From: Bacillota bacterium
GTDB lineage: Bacteria > Bacillota > Clostridia > Lachnospirales > Lachnospiraceae
Direction: 5' to 3'
Length of the DNA stretch: 50,909 nt
NCBI GenBank assembly: GCA_023415055.1
Contig: JAEZLZ010000147.1
Location: 1 to 50,909 of the forward strand
Position numbers and translations under genes: made by a program. The notes beneath the pieces were generated by a model. The model ran no database searches and was not told the origin of the DNA. It worked only from the letters and a program-made list of their open reading frames with translations. This document shows, piece after piece, positions 32,944-41,165 of the stretch (its first letter is position 1; each line of letters begins with the position of its first letter).

Positions 32944-33837
32944 TTAAGCATGGGACAGAATCGGTAATCTTCCCTGTCTGATAAAATTATTTCCCTTTAC
33001 GAAGAAGGTGGTATCCGGCTCCTGTAACAATTCACAACGATACCCGTTCGTGTCAAGCGGTGTGTAACCAAGTTTCACCTCTCTCAATGGCTGATCCAGC
33101 AATGAGGCGATGACTTTCTCCGGTTCATAATCCTTCGTTCCAAAGAGACCCTGAAGGAAGATACTTTCTTCCTCATACTCTACCACTGCTGCCAAATCAA
33201 GCTTCTCACAATAATAGACGCAATCGGCAAGAGGCGCAGTCAGATAGAACATCGAAAGGTAAGGATTATCCGTCAGAGTATATCTCGAATATGGCTTAGC
33301 CTCTTTTACCAGCCGGAACAGAAGCTGTCTGTCCTCTTCCGATGTACCATTTAACTTACGGAAGGAATAGTTATTACTCTGCTCACAATTTATCGAGTAG
33401 ATGAATTCCTGTGCCTTCGTAAAGCCAAATCTAGGGTAAAAATCGAGTACCGATGCATTGGCATAGAGATAGATCAAATCGGCTTGTCCTTCATACTCCT
33501 CCATGATAATATCAAACAGCTGTTTGCTTAAACCCTTGTTTCGATAATTCGGATTCGTCATAACTGTACCGATCTGCAAAGTATGATAGCATTCTCCCTC
33601 CACGATAAAATCAAGCGGATTCACGGACACATTTGCCACTACCCTATTATTATGTAGTAAGGAATAAGGACGATAACGATTGGTCCAAAACCCCTGCTTA
33701 TACCAGCCCTCAAAGTCAAACCCAAAGGTCTCTGTGGTTAATTGATTCAATGAATGCCGATATTGCTCTGTCTCCGGATATTCCTTGATAAATAAAAAAT
33801 CCTCAGTTCCAATCTTAATCTTTGTTGCCGTATTCAT
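32944..33837 (-). CDS. GNAT-family N-acetyltransferase
   Basis: A 297-residue protein with an N-terminal GNAT domain. The acetyl-CoA loop is IGTVMTNPNYRNKGLSKQLF (about 91-110; R/Q-X2-G/A-type NYRNKG). YANASVLDFYPRFGF (about 125-139) is the family's fourth motif. A second, non-catalytic domain fills the C-terminal half, as in Eis-like or other two-domain acetyltransferases. Substrate unknown. A GGGGGGG run precedes the ATG at 33837. It is followed by the ArsC-like gene 69 bases downstream, and the two may be co-transcribed. Confidence 0.85.
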   Translation of the reverse strand: MNTATKIKIGTEDFLFIKEYPETEQYRHSLNQLTTETFGFDFEGWYKQGFWTNRYRPYSLLHNNRVVANVSVNPLDFIVEGECYHTLQIGTVMTNPNYRNKGLSKQLFDIIMEEYEGQADLIYLYANASVLDFYPRFGFTKAQEFIYSINCEQSNNYSFRKLNGTSEEDRQLLFRLVKEAKPYSRYTLTDNPYLSMFYLTAPLADCVYYCEKLDLAAVVEYEEESIFLQGLFGTKDYEPEKVIASLLDQPLREVKLGYTPLDTNGYRCELLQEPDTTFFVKGNNFIRQGRLPILSHA

Positions 33838-33888
33838 ACATACCCCCCCTTATGTTTCTTCTCTAGGATTATTATACCATGAACTTCG

Positions 33889-34057
33889 TTCATGATCGTC
33901 AGCTCCGTTCGCATGCCTTCAGGCAAGCTTGAGGCATGCTCACTACGCTTTTAGTATATCATGAATGAAAAACGTATTCATGATCGTCAGCTCCGATCGC
34001 ATGCCTTCAAGCAAGCTTGAGGCATGCTCACTACTCTTTTAGTATATCATGAATGAA
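33889..34057. repeat. Two tandem copies of an 81-base palindromic repeat
   Basis: Copies at 33889-33969 and 33977-34057 (period 88) differ at only three positions. Each starts TTCATGATCGTCAG, ends TATATCATGAATGAA and contains GCATGCC...GGCATGC around an AAGCTT centre, so each can fold on itself and has TTCATGAT/ATCATGAA inverted ends. A shorter hairpin (ATGAAC-TTC-GTTCAT) abuts the first. This fills most of the 320-base gap between the acetyltransferase and GlsB genes. No ORF. Confidence 0.9.
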
Positions 34058-34101
34058 CCAACTGTATCAATGCAACAATATCGGAAGGTAAATATGAAGC
34101 A

Positions 34102-34134
34102 TCCCGCTGATACCTTATTCGGAAACCAGCGGGA
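34102..34134 (-). terminator. Probable terminator after the GlsB-CsbD pair
   Basis: An 8-bp GC stem TCCCGCTG/CAGCGGGA with a 17-base loop starts 24 bases after the GlsB stop codon. The following minus-strand sequence is only moderately T-rich. Confidence 0.6.
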
Positions 34135-34157
34135 CAGAAAAAGTGTTTCGATTCAGG

Positions 34158-34427
34158 CTATTTCAGTTTATTTCGGAACAGGTTCACTAAGGATAGCAGG
34201 ATCACCGATCCGACGATCGAGATGAGAAAGCTCCAGAGATTTAGTCCGGTGGCCGGTCCCAGACCAAAGACGCCGGCCAGCCAGCCACCGATAAAGGCTC
34301 CGATAATTCCGACAATCAGATTCCATCCGATTCCCATTCTGGCATCATTACCGGTTATCTTGCTTCCAAGCCAGCCAGAGATACCGCCAAGTATTAACCA
34401 TACCAGTAAATTACTGATTTCAGGCAT
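34158..34427 (-). CDS. GlsB/YeaQ/YmgE-family small membrane protein
   Basis: An 89-residue, very hydrophobic, glycine-rich protein with three membrane spans. LLVWLILGGISGWLGSKITG and IGWNLIVGIIGAFIGGWL are the conserved repeats of this transglycosylase-associated/YeaQ family. Members are general stress-associated proteins of unknown biochemical role in the cytoplasmic membrane. It follows the CsbD-like gene by 28 bases, another stress-type small protein, so the pair probably forms a small stress operon. Confidence 0.9.
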   Translation of the reverse strand: MPEISNLLVWLILGGISGWLGSKITGNDARMGIGWNLIVGIIGAFIGGWLAGVFGLGPATGLNLWSFLISIVGSVILLSLVNLFRNKLK

Positions 34428-34455
34428 AAGTAAAGCTCCCTTCTGTAGTGTTGCG

Positions 34456-34671
34456 TTATTTCGTTCCTTTATTATCCGGTTTCGTCCACTCTATTACTTC
34501 ATCAACCTTCTCTGCGGCTTCTTCCTTCTTTTCTATGATCTTATCTCCAACCTGTGATTTCCACGTCTGAAGCTTTCCGGATAGTTCAAGCCGGTCATTA
34601 TCCATAATCTGGCCTGCTGTTTCTTTCAGTTTTCCGACTACGCCATCCTTCGTGTTCTTGATTTCCTCCAT
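34456..34671 (-). CDS. CsbD-like stress protein
   Basis: A 71-residue, highly charged, helical protein beginning MEEIKNTKDGVVGKLKETAG, followed by NDRLELSGKLQTWKSQVGDK. This is the K-E-x-x-G pattern of CsbD-family proteins, which are abundant under general stress in many bacteria but lack a known activity. The start at 34671 has GGAGGG about ten bases upstream; an ATG at 34698 lies before that signal. Upstream of and probably co-transcribed with the GlsB-type gene. The 34700-34840 stretch has no gene that I can see. Confidence 0.82.
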   Translation of the reverse strand: MEEIKNTKDGVVGKLKETAGQIMDNDRLELSGKLQTWKSQVGDKIIEKKEEAAEKVDEVIEWTKPDNKGTK

Positions 34672-34841
34672 CAAATTGCATCCCTCCAAGGTAATCAAAT
34701 ATATGATTTAGTTTAATGAGTTGATCTATTGGTGTCTAATCGATAGAATATGTAGAAATATTGAAAATATACGAATCAAAGAAGCAGTGGCTCTTATAAT
34801 ACAAGTTTTCTCTATATCTGGGCTTTATTTTTATTTGAAGT

Positions 34842-34899
34842 GTGCCCACCGGGCATACCACAAAAAGAAGCTGCCGCACAAAATATATGCGGCAACTTC
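34842..34899 (-). terminator. Terminator of the ABC sugar operon with trailing GC hairpin
   Basis: Minus strand: stem GAAG-x-TGCCGCA/TGCGGC-x-CTTC (34899-34867), TTTTTGTGG, then TGCCC-GGT-GGGCA (34855-34843). It begins 45 bases after the solute-binding protein stop codon. A textbook intrinsic terminator followed by the recurrent second hairpin. Confidence 0.9.
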
Positions 34900-34943
34900 T
34901 TTTCCCTATTTACAACTATAAGATAGTCTCACTTAAATATAAA

Positions 34944-36554
34944 TTATTTGCCCTTAGCTGCAAGGAAAGCTTCCAACTGCGTATTTGCTTCTCCAACAAC
35001 TTTATCAATACCATTATCCTTTAATTTCTGAATGTATTCCGGTAACTTCTCAGCCGGATCAACAGCTCCGGTGTTCAGAGCCAGAGCATATTCACCTGCT
35101 ACGTTTGCAAGAGCACCCATTTCTGTCTCAACTGTACTGCTGTCAAATGCAAAGCCAAGGATCGGGATCTCCTTTGCAGAACCATAGTAAGCCTTAAAGC
35201 CATCCCAGAAATCAGCACCCTGACCCTGCTGAGGAGGTAACAAGGTAACATTACCCATACCATTGGTCCAAGGAGTATAATCTGCACGCTTGTCAGTAAA
35301 TACTGCTTCGCCGTTCTCCATATTGTAATGAACGCCTTCTACGCCGTAATCCAGAAGTGTCATCAAATAGGAATCTGTGTTCAACAGATTTAAGAACATC
35401 ATCGCTCTCTCAGGATTCTTGGATGCAGTAGAGATTGCCATCATAGCACCCTGGGAGGAGGTAGTATCAACATAAGCAGGAGTAGTAGGAACCATAGCTA
35501 CTTCGAAGCCACGCTCTTTGCTTGCCTGTACTTCATAACCAAGAGCATAGCTCTGGGTTCCGATTAAGTATTCTCCGGTAAGCTGCTTAGCAGAACGGGT
35601 ATCGTTTGCCTGATTTGGATTGCCCATAGCAGGATCAATGTAACCAGCCAAGAAATATTCACGAGTCTTCTCAACGAATTTCTGATACTCCGGAGTTTCA
35701 AACTTGCTTACGATCTTGTTGCCGTAAACACCCTCAGCTGCAGTGTCGGTAGGATTGATGTAATAGGAAAGAAGATTATTGGTTCCTGAATCACCGGTTA
35801 CAATCGCAGAATTGGTAACCATTCTCTCAAGAACATTGCCTTCTACTAATAACGGATAGAAGTCAGCGCCTTCGCCATCTTTTACCTTCCTCAGGATCTC
35901 TCCAAAGCCATAGTAATCGGTATTCTTGATGTCATCTAAAGTATAGCCGTATTTCTCAAGTAACGGAACATTGATATCCCAGCAGTTCTGAGTAGCAATA
36001 TCCTTGTAACCGGGAACTGCATATACACCATATCCGTCAGAACCATTGATTGTAGCACCCTGTGTTAATACAGTCGGAAGAGCCTTCCAAAGGTCGGGAG
36101 CATATTTTTCGATCAGGTTGTTGTCAGGATTGTCAAGACGAACCCAAGCACCTTTTCTTGCGAATGAATTGTACTCATCTGCACTCCAGGAGCAGGTGAA
36201 GTAGATATCTACATCATCGCCGCCGTTAATTGCCAGAACTGCATTGTTATCGAAATCACCCCAGGTACCCCAGATTGGCTCCAGAGTAACATTGATCTTT
36301 TCCTTAAGGTATTCATTTGCCTTAGCCAGAACCTCGGAATCATCGGTAACATTGCTTCCGTGAAGATACCATTTTAATGTTACAGGCTCTAATTCTTCTG
36401 CTGCCGGTGCTTCTGTTGCAGCAGCTTCCTCAGTCTTAACACCGGTATCCGTTGCTGCACCAGTATCTGCTGTTTCTTCTGCTTTCTTACCGCAGCCAAC
36501 GAAAAGCATGGTCAACATCATTAGTGAAAGAATAACTGATAGAACTTTTTTCAT
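34944..36554 (-). CDS. Sugar ABC transporter solute-binding lipoprotein (LplA type)
   Basis: A 536-residue extracellular lipoprotein. A signal peptide leads to the lipobox MLFVGCGKK with lipidated Cys21, then a Thr/Ala/Glu-rich linker (about 25-55) and a large binding domain (about 58-530) of the family 1 type found with YtcP/LplB permeases. These importers take up complex oligosaccharides; the substrate cannot be read from the sequence, though pullulanase and an AraC regulator nearby hint at alpha-glucan or plant oligosaccharides. GGGAGGG precedes the ATG. Last gene of the three-gene operon. No ATPase gene is present; such systems commonly share an MsmK-type ATPase encoded elsewhere. Confidence 0.92.
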   Translation of the reverse strand: MKKVLSVILSLMMLTMLFVGCGKKAEETADTGAATDTGVKTEEAAATEAPAAEELEPVTLKWYLHGSNVTDDSEVLAKANEYLKEKINVTLEPIWGTWGDFDNNAVLAINGGDDVDIYFTCSWSADEYNSFARKGAWVRLDNPDNNLIEKYAPDLWKALPTVLTQGATINGSDGYGVYAVPGYKDIATQNCWDINVPLLEKYGYTLDDIKNTDYYGFGEILRKVKDGEGADFYPLLVEGNVLERMVTNSAIVTGDSGTNNLLSYYINPTDTAAEGVYGNKIVSKFETPEYQKFVEKTREYFLAGYIDPAMGNPNQANDTRSAKQLTGEYLIGTQSYALGYEVQASKERGFEVAMVPTTPAYVDTTSSQGAMMAISTASKNPERAMMFLNLLNTDSYLMTLLDYGVEGVHYNMENGEAVFTDKRADYTPWTNGMGNVTLLPPQQGQGADFWDGFKAYYGSAKEIPILGFAFDSSTVETEMGALANVAGEYALALNTGAVDPAEKLPEYIQKLKDNGIDKVVGEANTQLEAFLAAKGK

Positions 36555-36617
36555 GAAATAAACCCTCCCTGATTTAAATATTTTATTTGTAATCGACAGA
36601 TGTTATTTCCGCCGTTC

Positions 36618-37550
36618 TTACCCTTTTACGGACCCGATGGTCAGTCCTGAAATTATGTAGCGTTGGAAGAATGGATAGGCAAACGCGATTGGAATTACGA
36701 TCAGTACAACCAATGCCATTCGCAAACTTTCCTGTGGCAGGCTACCAAGTATCTTGGTTGCCTCCGCTCCGATCATGGAGCTGTTACGAACAAGGAAATC
36801 CACCTGATTTTGCATTTTCATTAAGAGATACTGCAACGGGATGTATTTCGCATCGCGGATATAGAGCATCGCTATGAACCATTCATTCCAGTATGCTAAT
36901 GCATTTAGAAGTGCTACTGTTGCTATTCCAGGCTTTGAGATCGGGACAATAATCTTGAATAAAGTGTTATATTCTCCACTTCCATCGATTGCCGCAGCTT
37001 CAATCAGCTCTGTCGGTACCGTACTTTGGAAGAAGGTTCTCATAATGATGATATTAAACGGGTTTACAAGCATCGGTACAATCAGTGCTGCATAATTATC
37101 ATTTAAGCCCAGCATATTCTTACATACCATGTAGGTCGGTGCTAAACCACCGCCAAACATCATCGTAAAGAAGCAGAAGAAGGTAAAGAATTTACGGTAC
37201 TTAAAGTCTTGGCGAAACAGTGCATAGGAATACAGGATGCACATCAATACGCTCAGCGCGGTTCCCAAAATCGTGATGAAAAAGCTGTTAAAATAGGAGC
37301 GCCACAGCTGATCACCCAGATCAAGCACATACCGGTATGCCTCTAAAGACCATTGAACCGGTTGAAAGGAGAAGCCTATTTCTCGTATACTGCTTTCCGA
37401 TGAAAACGAAATAATCGCCACAAAGATAAAGGGTACGACACAAGCAAGACAAAATAAGCCAATTACTATATGGAAAATAATTTCCACGGGGAGGCTGACA
37501 CGGTTTAATCGTTTATTCCCTCTTCGTTTCATTGTTAATTCATTCATCAT
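36618..37550 (-). CDS. Carbohydrate ABC transporter permease (LplC/YtcP type)
   Basis: A 310-residue membrane permease with six spans. The EAA loop that contacts the ATPase is ELIEAAAIDGSGEYNTLFKI (about 180-199 of the chosen form). ALAYWNEWFIAMLYI and the C-terminal RYIISGLTIGSVKG are typical of the LplC/YtcP subgroup. It pairs with the upstream permease. The start is uncertain: AAGGA lies nine bases before ATGATG at 37550, while the ORF could reach 37622 and overlap the upstream gene. 63 bases separate it from the binding protein. Confidence 0.9.
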   Translation of the reverse strand: MMNELTMKRRGNKRLNRVSLPVEIIFHIVIGLFCLACVVPFIFVAIISFSSESSIREIGFSFQPVQWSLEAYRYVLDLGDQLWRSYFNSFFITILGTALSVLMCILYSYALFRQDFKYRKFFTFFCFFTMMFGGGLAPTYMVCKNMLGLNDNYAALIVPMLVNPFNIIIMRTFFQSTVPTELIEAAAIDGSGEYNTLFKIIVPISKPGIATVALLNALAYWNEWFIAMLYIRDAKYIPLQYLLMKMQNQVDFLVRNSSMIGAEATKILGSLPQESLRMALVVLIVIPIAFAYPFFQRYIISGLTIGSVKG

Positions 37551-37599
37551 ATCCATCAATCCTTCTATTTTTATTGTGAGAAGCCGAATTACTATAAAA

Positions 37600-38565
37600 T
37601 CAGAACAGACTGCTTTCTTCATCTACTCTGCGAACCAATGAATTGGCTCCCATCAGACAGACAAAACCGACCAGATTCTGCAGAAGACCTGCTGCCGTAC
37701 TCATCCCGACATTATTCGTAGCCATCAAGGCCCGGTATACATAAGTATCGATGACCTGAGTGGTGGGGTATAACGGTCCTGAGTTCATCGGTACATTCCA
37801 GAAGAGTCCAAAGTCTGCGTTAAATATCTTCCCGACATTCATTATGAAGAGAATGATGATCATAGGTTTGAGATGTGGTATGGTTACATATCGTATCTGC
37901 TGCCATTTATTAGCACCGTCAATGCTTGCAGCTTCATACTGGGAAGCATCGATACCGGTGATTGCTGCCAGATATAAGATTGTGGAGTAACCGATATTCT
38001 TCCATAGGTTCGCTATGGTCAAGATTACCGGCCATGGCTTATTATCATTGTACCAGTTGGTAACCTCCATTCCCAAGCTCTGTTGCAGATGTACCAGTAG
38101 TCCACGAGTCGGATCAAGAAATGCTAGAACAAAATAGCTTGCTACAACCCAGCTCAGAAAATACGGGAAGAACATTAGTGTCTGGTGTAGCTTCGCAACA
38201 AACTTATTCGAAAGCTCGTTCAGCATAATTGCAAAAGTCACGGAGATAACTAATCCCAGAACAATCCAGAGTGCATTGTAACCGATGGTATTCTTGATCA
38301 TTTTCAGTGAATCTGAAGTGGTGAAGAGGAAGTCAAAGTTCTTCAGACCGACCCACTTGCTATGCAGCAAGTTATTGAGTAGCGATGGATCCTTGGTATA
38401 AATCTTGTAATCCTTAAAAGCAATCACAATACCGAACATGGGCAAATATCTTAGAAGGAATAGCCAGATAACTCCCGGAGCCACCATGGTGAGCAGCAGT
38501 AATGTCTTCTTCTTGGTTGAAAACCCCTTTGGTGTAACTCTTCCTGTAGCGATTGGTTTGGGCAT
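37600..38565 (-). CDS. Carbohydrate ABC transporter permease (LplB type)
   Basis: A 321-residue permease with six spans. It has the LplB N-terminal LLRYLPMFGIVIAFKDYKI motif and the EAA loop QYEAASIDGANKWQQIRYVT (about 210-229). It ends VRRVDEESSLF, close to the usual LplB ending. First gene of the operon permease-permease-binding protein. GGGAGG precedes the ATG. A long dyad at 38638-38662 lies about 75 bases upstream and may be a regulatory site. Confidence 0.9.
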   Translation of the reverse strand: MPKPIATGRVTPKGFSTKKKTLLLLTMVAPGVIWLFLLRYLPMFGIVIAFKDYKIYTKDPSLLNNLLHSKWVGLKNFDFLFTTSDSLKMIKNTIGYNALWIVLGLVISVTFAIMLNELSNKFVAKLHQTLMFFPYFLSWVVASYFVLAFLDPTRGLLVHLQQSLGMEVTNWYNDNKPWPVILTIANLWKNIGYSTILYLAAITGIDASQYEAASIDGANKWQQIRYVTIPHLKPMIIILFIMNVGKIFNADFGLFWNVPMNSGPLYPTTQVIDTYVYRALMATNNVGMSTAAGLLQNLVGFVCLMGANSLVRRVDEESSLF

Positions 38566-38637
38566 ATTGGTAAAGCCTCCCTTACTTAATCTAGTTGCAT
38601 TGTATAATTTGCCTAAAATGCGGTTTTATGAAACATG

Positions 38638-38662
38638 TAATTTATGAATATTACATAAATTA
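38638..38662. promoter_or_regulatory. Dyad upstream of the ABC sugar operon
   Basis: Perfect 9-bp arms TAATTTATG and CATAAATTA surround a seven-base spacer about 75 bases before the first permease gene, in A/T-rich DNA next to TATAAT- and TATACA-like sequences. It could be an operator. No protein can be assigned; an AraC regulator lies 1.4 kb away at 40105. Confidence 0.4.
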
Positions 38663-38743
38663 TATTACACATTTTTTTGTTTTGAGTCATTCTATAGAAT
38701 TGCTATTATTTGATTAATTTTGTTGTCTTCGGATTATTACAAA

Positions 38744-38781
38744 AAAAGAACAACCTGCCGACTTACTCAGGTTGTTCTTTT
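38744..38781 (-). terminator. Terminator after the CFI-box gene
   Basis: Stem AAAAGAACAACCTG/CAGGTTGTTCTTTT (14 bp) with a ten-base loop and a run of seven Ts on the minus strand, 16 bases after the stop codon. Strong intrinsic terminator. Confidence 0.92.
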
Positions 38782-38797
38782 ATTCATCCAATATAGC

Positions 38798-39733
38798 TCA
38801 TTCGAACGGCAACTGCTTCTCCAGCCTTCTCACCATCCTGATATAAGCTTTTTTACATTGTTCATTACGGTCTTTTTCTATATAGTTAAGGCAGCGAACC
38901 AGATCCTTCTTCCATAGCTTGCGGTACTTCTCTTCGCTATTTGTCTGCATATTCAGATATGCAACAATCTTTGGTGCAATCCGGTAGTATTCCTCGATCA
39001 GCTCCGATCCATTCTCACTGCTTCTAAGGTATTGGTCACGAAATTTTCGGAAAAGCATCAGTTCATCGCAGTCATCCGGCTTGTTCAGTGTATCGCAAAC
39101 TGCAGTAGTGATAAAGCAAAAACCTTTCCGTCGGAAACCATCCTCAAGCTCATCAAAGGATGCTTTTCTAAATTCATATTTCGGATAGCTCATCTTCCAA
39201 TCCTCCATGATTCGAGCAGCGAGCGCTTCACTGATAGATAGCTTCAGATAGGAAAGCATTGGTATCAGATAGACCGCCAGGAAGAATCGGTACTGATCGA
39301 GGATTTTTGCACTCGTATTAGCGGATAATATACCTTTCTTCCCTCCGACATTCTTACCCACAGCGAGCATAAGCTTCGCAGAAATCTCCTCAGTGACCTG
39401 ACTTTTTTGCTCCTCGGAGCCCATCGCATATCGGTCTGCCGGAATCAGAAGCTCTTCTCCCAGTTTCACATATTCCAAAAATGCCTTTCCATAAGCTTCA
39501 GCGGTAAAAAGCAGCAATAGCTTTTGATATTCCTCTAATAATCTGCCAACCTGCGCAAGTTTCTGTTGATAGGCTTCCTCAAGCTCTGAGGTATTCACTT
39601 CTTGTTCTGGCTTCTCTTGTTGTTTCTCTATTCTAAAATGCTCTCCACAGTACATGCAGATACAATTTTTTAGATCCTCCGGTACCGGAAGCTCTTTCTC
39701 ACACTTTGGACATTTGACAATACTATACTCCAT
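38798..39733 (-). CDS. Zinc-ribbon protein with CFI-box motif, function unknown
   Basis: A 311-residue cytoplasmic protein. Residues 8-29 form a zinc ribbon (CPKC and, after a gap, CMYC). About 45-75 is a coiled coil. At 206-213 is CFITTAVC followed by CDELMLFRKFRDQYL, the CFI-box motif (Cys-Phe-Ile-x-Thr-Ala) usually placed near the C-terminus of diverse bacterial proteins. The remainder is helical and charged. Role not known; similar proteins are conserved hypothetical. It has its own promoter (39769-39797) and terminator, so it is monocistronic. Confidence 0.8.
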   Translation of the reverse strand: MEYSIVKCPKCEKELPVPEDLKNCICMYCGEHFRIEKQQEKPEQEVNTSELEEAYQQKLAQVGRLLEEYQKLLLLFTAEAYGKAFLEYVKLGEELLIPADRYAMGSEEQKSQVTEEISAKLMLAVGKNVGGKKGILSANTSAKILDQYRFFLAVYLIPMLSYLKLSISEALAARIMEDWKMSYPKYEFRKASFDELEDGFRRKGFCFITTAVCDTLNKPDDCDELMLFRKFRDQYLRSSENGSELIEEYYRIAPKIVAYLNMQTNSEEKYRKLWKKDLVRCLNYIEKDRNEQCKKAYIRMVRRLEKQLPFE

Positions 39734-39768
39734 CGCAGTTCCTCCTTATCTCCGGGTTAAGCAACTTA

Positions 39769-39797
39769 AGTTTAATTCAAAAGCTTTTTTATGTCAA
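39769..39797 (-). promoter_or_regulatory. Promoter of the CFI-box gene
   Basis: Minus strand TTGACA (39797-39792), 17 bases, TAAACT (39774-39769), about 35 bases before the start codon. Confidence 0.75.
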
Positions 39798-39989
39798 TCC
39801 GGAACAAAAGACACAATGTCTGTTAAAAATATTAATTTTTATACTATGAAATATTGTTACTAAATTGTAGAAAAAAATGCCGGGAATGTTGCCATCCTCA
39901 TTCATTGGAAATCCCCCATATGACATAAATACAGACACTTTCATAAAGAATGTAAGAAAAAAACAAATATTAGTATACAGAATAAACTA

Positions 39990-40018
39990 TTGCATTTTTT
40001 ATGATTTTGTTATATATT
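39990..40018 (+). promoter_or_regulatory. Promoter of the AraC-type gene at 40105
   Basis: TTGCAT (39990-39995), 17 bases, TATATT (40013-40018), about 85 bases before the start codon. The rest of the 371-base gap (39734-40104) is A/T-rich without another recognisable gene. Confidence 0.6.
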
Positions 40019-40104
40019 TATAGCAACAATTCAGATTACATACTTGCTATCCATATAAACTGTAGCCATTCGAGTAATGTTCATTAGTCAGGGAGGGATA
40101 AACA

Positions 40105-40980
40105 ATGATTAGCACCTTAGAAGGTATCCGGGAAACAGTAAATTTTGCTGAGAATTCGACAATAAAGCTTTATGATAACGATGAAGCGGAAGATTACCCC
40201 AATCATTGGCATACACCACTTGAGATTGTAATGCCAACACTCAGTGAATACCGTACTGTATGCAATGATGTCCAAATCAACCTCAGAGTCGGTGATATCT
40301 TAATTATTGCTCCGGGAACAATTCATCGTTTTTATGCTCCGAAGGTCGGTAAACGGATTATCTTTCAGGCAGAATATTCTGACTTCAGCAGTATCCGGGA
40401 GTTTGACGCATTCACAGCATTAATTCAGCCTGCATTATTAATTACACCGGAGGAAGCTCCGCTTATTCACTCGGAGATTGCTCAGATTCTGCAGGAGATT
40501 ACCACGGAGTATTTTTCGAACACGCAAATGATGAATATCTCTATCTACTCCAAATTATTTCAGATTATTGTACTAATCAGCAGGAATTATTCCAAGAACT
40601 CCAATTGCTTCTCCGGAGCGAAGACCTGCAAGCAGCAGGAGTATCTTGCCAAATTCCATAACATCTGTGATTACATAAATCAGAATTGTACCGAGAACCT
40701 TTCCCTCGATGAGATCGCCGACATGGCAGGCTTCAGCAAGTTCCATTTCAGCCGTCTGTTCAAGGAATTTACCAATGTATCTTTCTACAAGTATCTGAAC
40801 GCACGTCGAATCGCATGTGCCGAACGACTATTAATCGACCCGAATATGAATATAACCGAGGTAGCTTTCCGCTCCGGCTTTAATAATATTTCTGCCTTCA
40901 TCCGCATGTTCCGTATCGTTAAGAACTGCACTCCGACGGAGTTTCGGAATATGTATCAGGGAAGAGAAGAATTCAACTAG
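40105..40980 (+). CDS. AraC-family regulator with cupin domain
   Basis: A 291-residue regulator. An N-terminal cupin (HWHTPLEIVMPTLSEYRTV, about 33-51, and VGDILIIAPGTIHRFYAP) is followed by the AraC DNA-binding domain: LSLDEIADMAGFSKFHFSRLFKE and ITEVAFRSGFNNISAFIRMFR, ending CTPTEFRNMY. GGGAGGG precedes the ATG. It is oriented towards the convergent pullulanase and away from the CFI-box gene. Regulation of the ABC sugar operon or pullulanase is plausible from position, not shown. Confidence 0.88.
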   Translation: MISTLEGIRETVNFAENSTIKLYDNDEAEDYPNHWHTPLEIVMPTLSEYRTVCNDVQINLRVGDILIIAPGTIHRFYAPKVGKRIIFQAEYSDFSSIREFDAFTALIQPALLITPEEAPLIHSEIAQILQEITTEYFSNTQMMNISIYSKLFQIIVLISRNYSKNSNCFSGAKTCKQQEYLAKFHNICDYINQNCTENLSLDEIADMAGFSKFHFSRLFKEFTNVSFYKYLNARRIACAERLLIDPNMNITEVAFRSGFNNISAFIRMFRIVKNCTPTEFRNMYQGREEFN

Positions 40981-41025
40981 ATCTTGCTGAATAATGAGTG
41001 ACTTAAACTGATTTAAGACAATAAA

Positions 41026-41133
41026 AAAAACCAAGCATCAATATATTCATCTGGACATGCCTTACCTTCAAACGGTAAAGAGCAATCGCTTACAGCAGTC
41101 TGCGCCATCTGAACATATTGATGCTTGGTTTTT
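41026..41133. terminator. Terminator with long-loop stem between convergent genes
   Basis: Perfect 19-bp arms (41026-41044 and 41115-41133, AAAAACCAAGCATCAATAT type) enclose 70 bases with minor internal pairing (TTACC/GGTAA). A/T runs flank both ends. It separates the AraC-type gene and pullulanase. The large loop is unusual and may hold inserted DNA. Confidence 0.75.
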
Positions 41134-41165
41134 ACTATGTTCCATATCAATCGATAAGATCGGAA

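Noticed and set aside
33889..34057. CRISPR array
   Set aside because: Only two long, imperfect units with a 7-base gap; no unique spacers of normal size and no cas genes.
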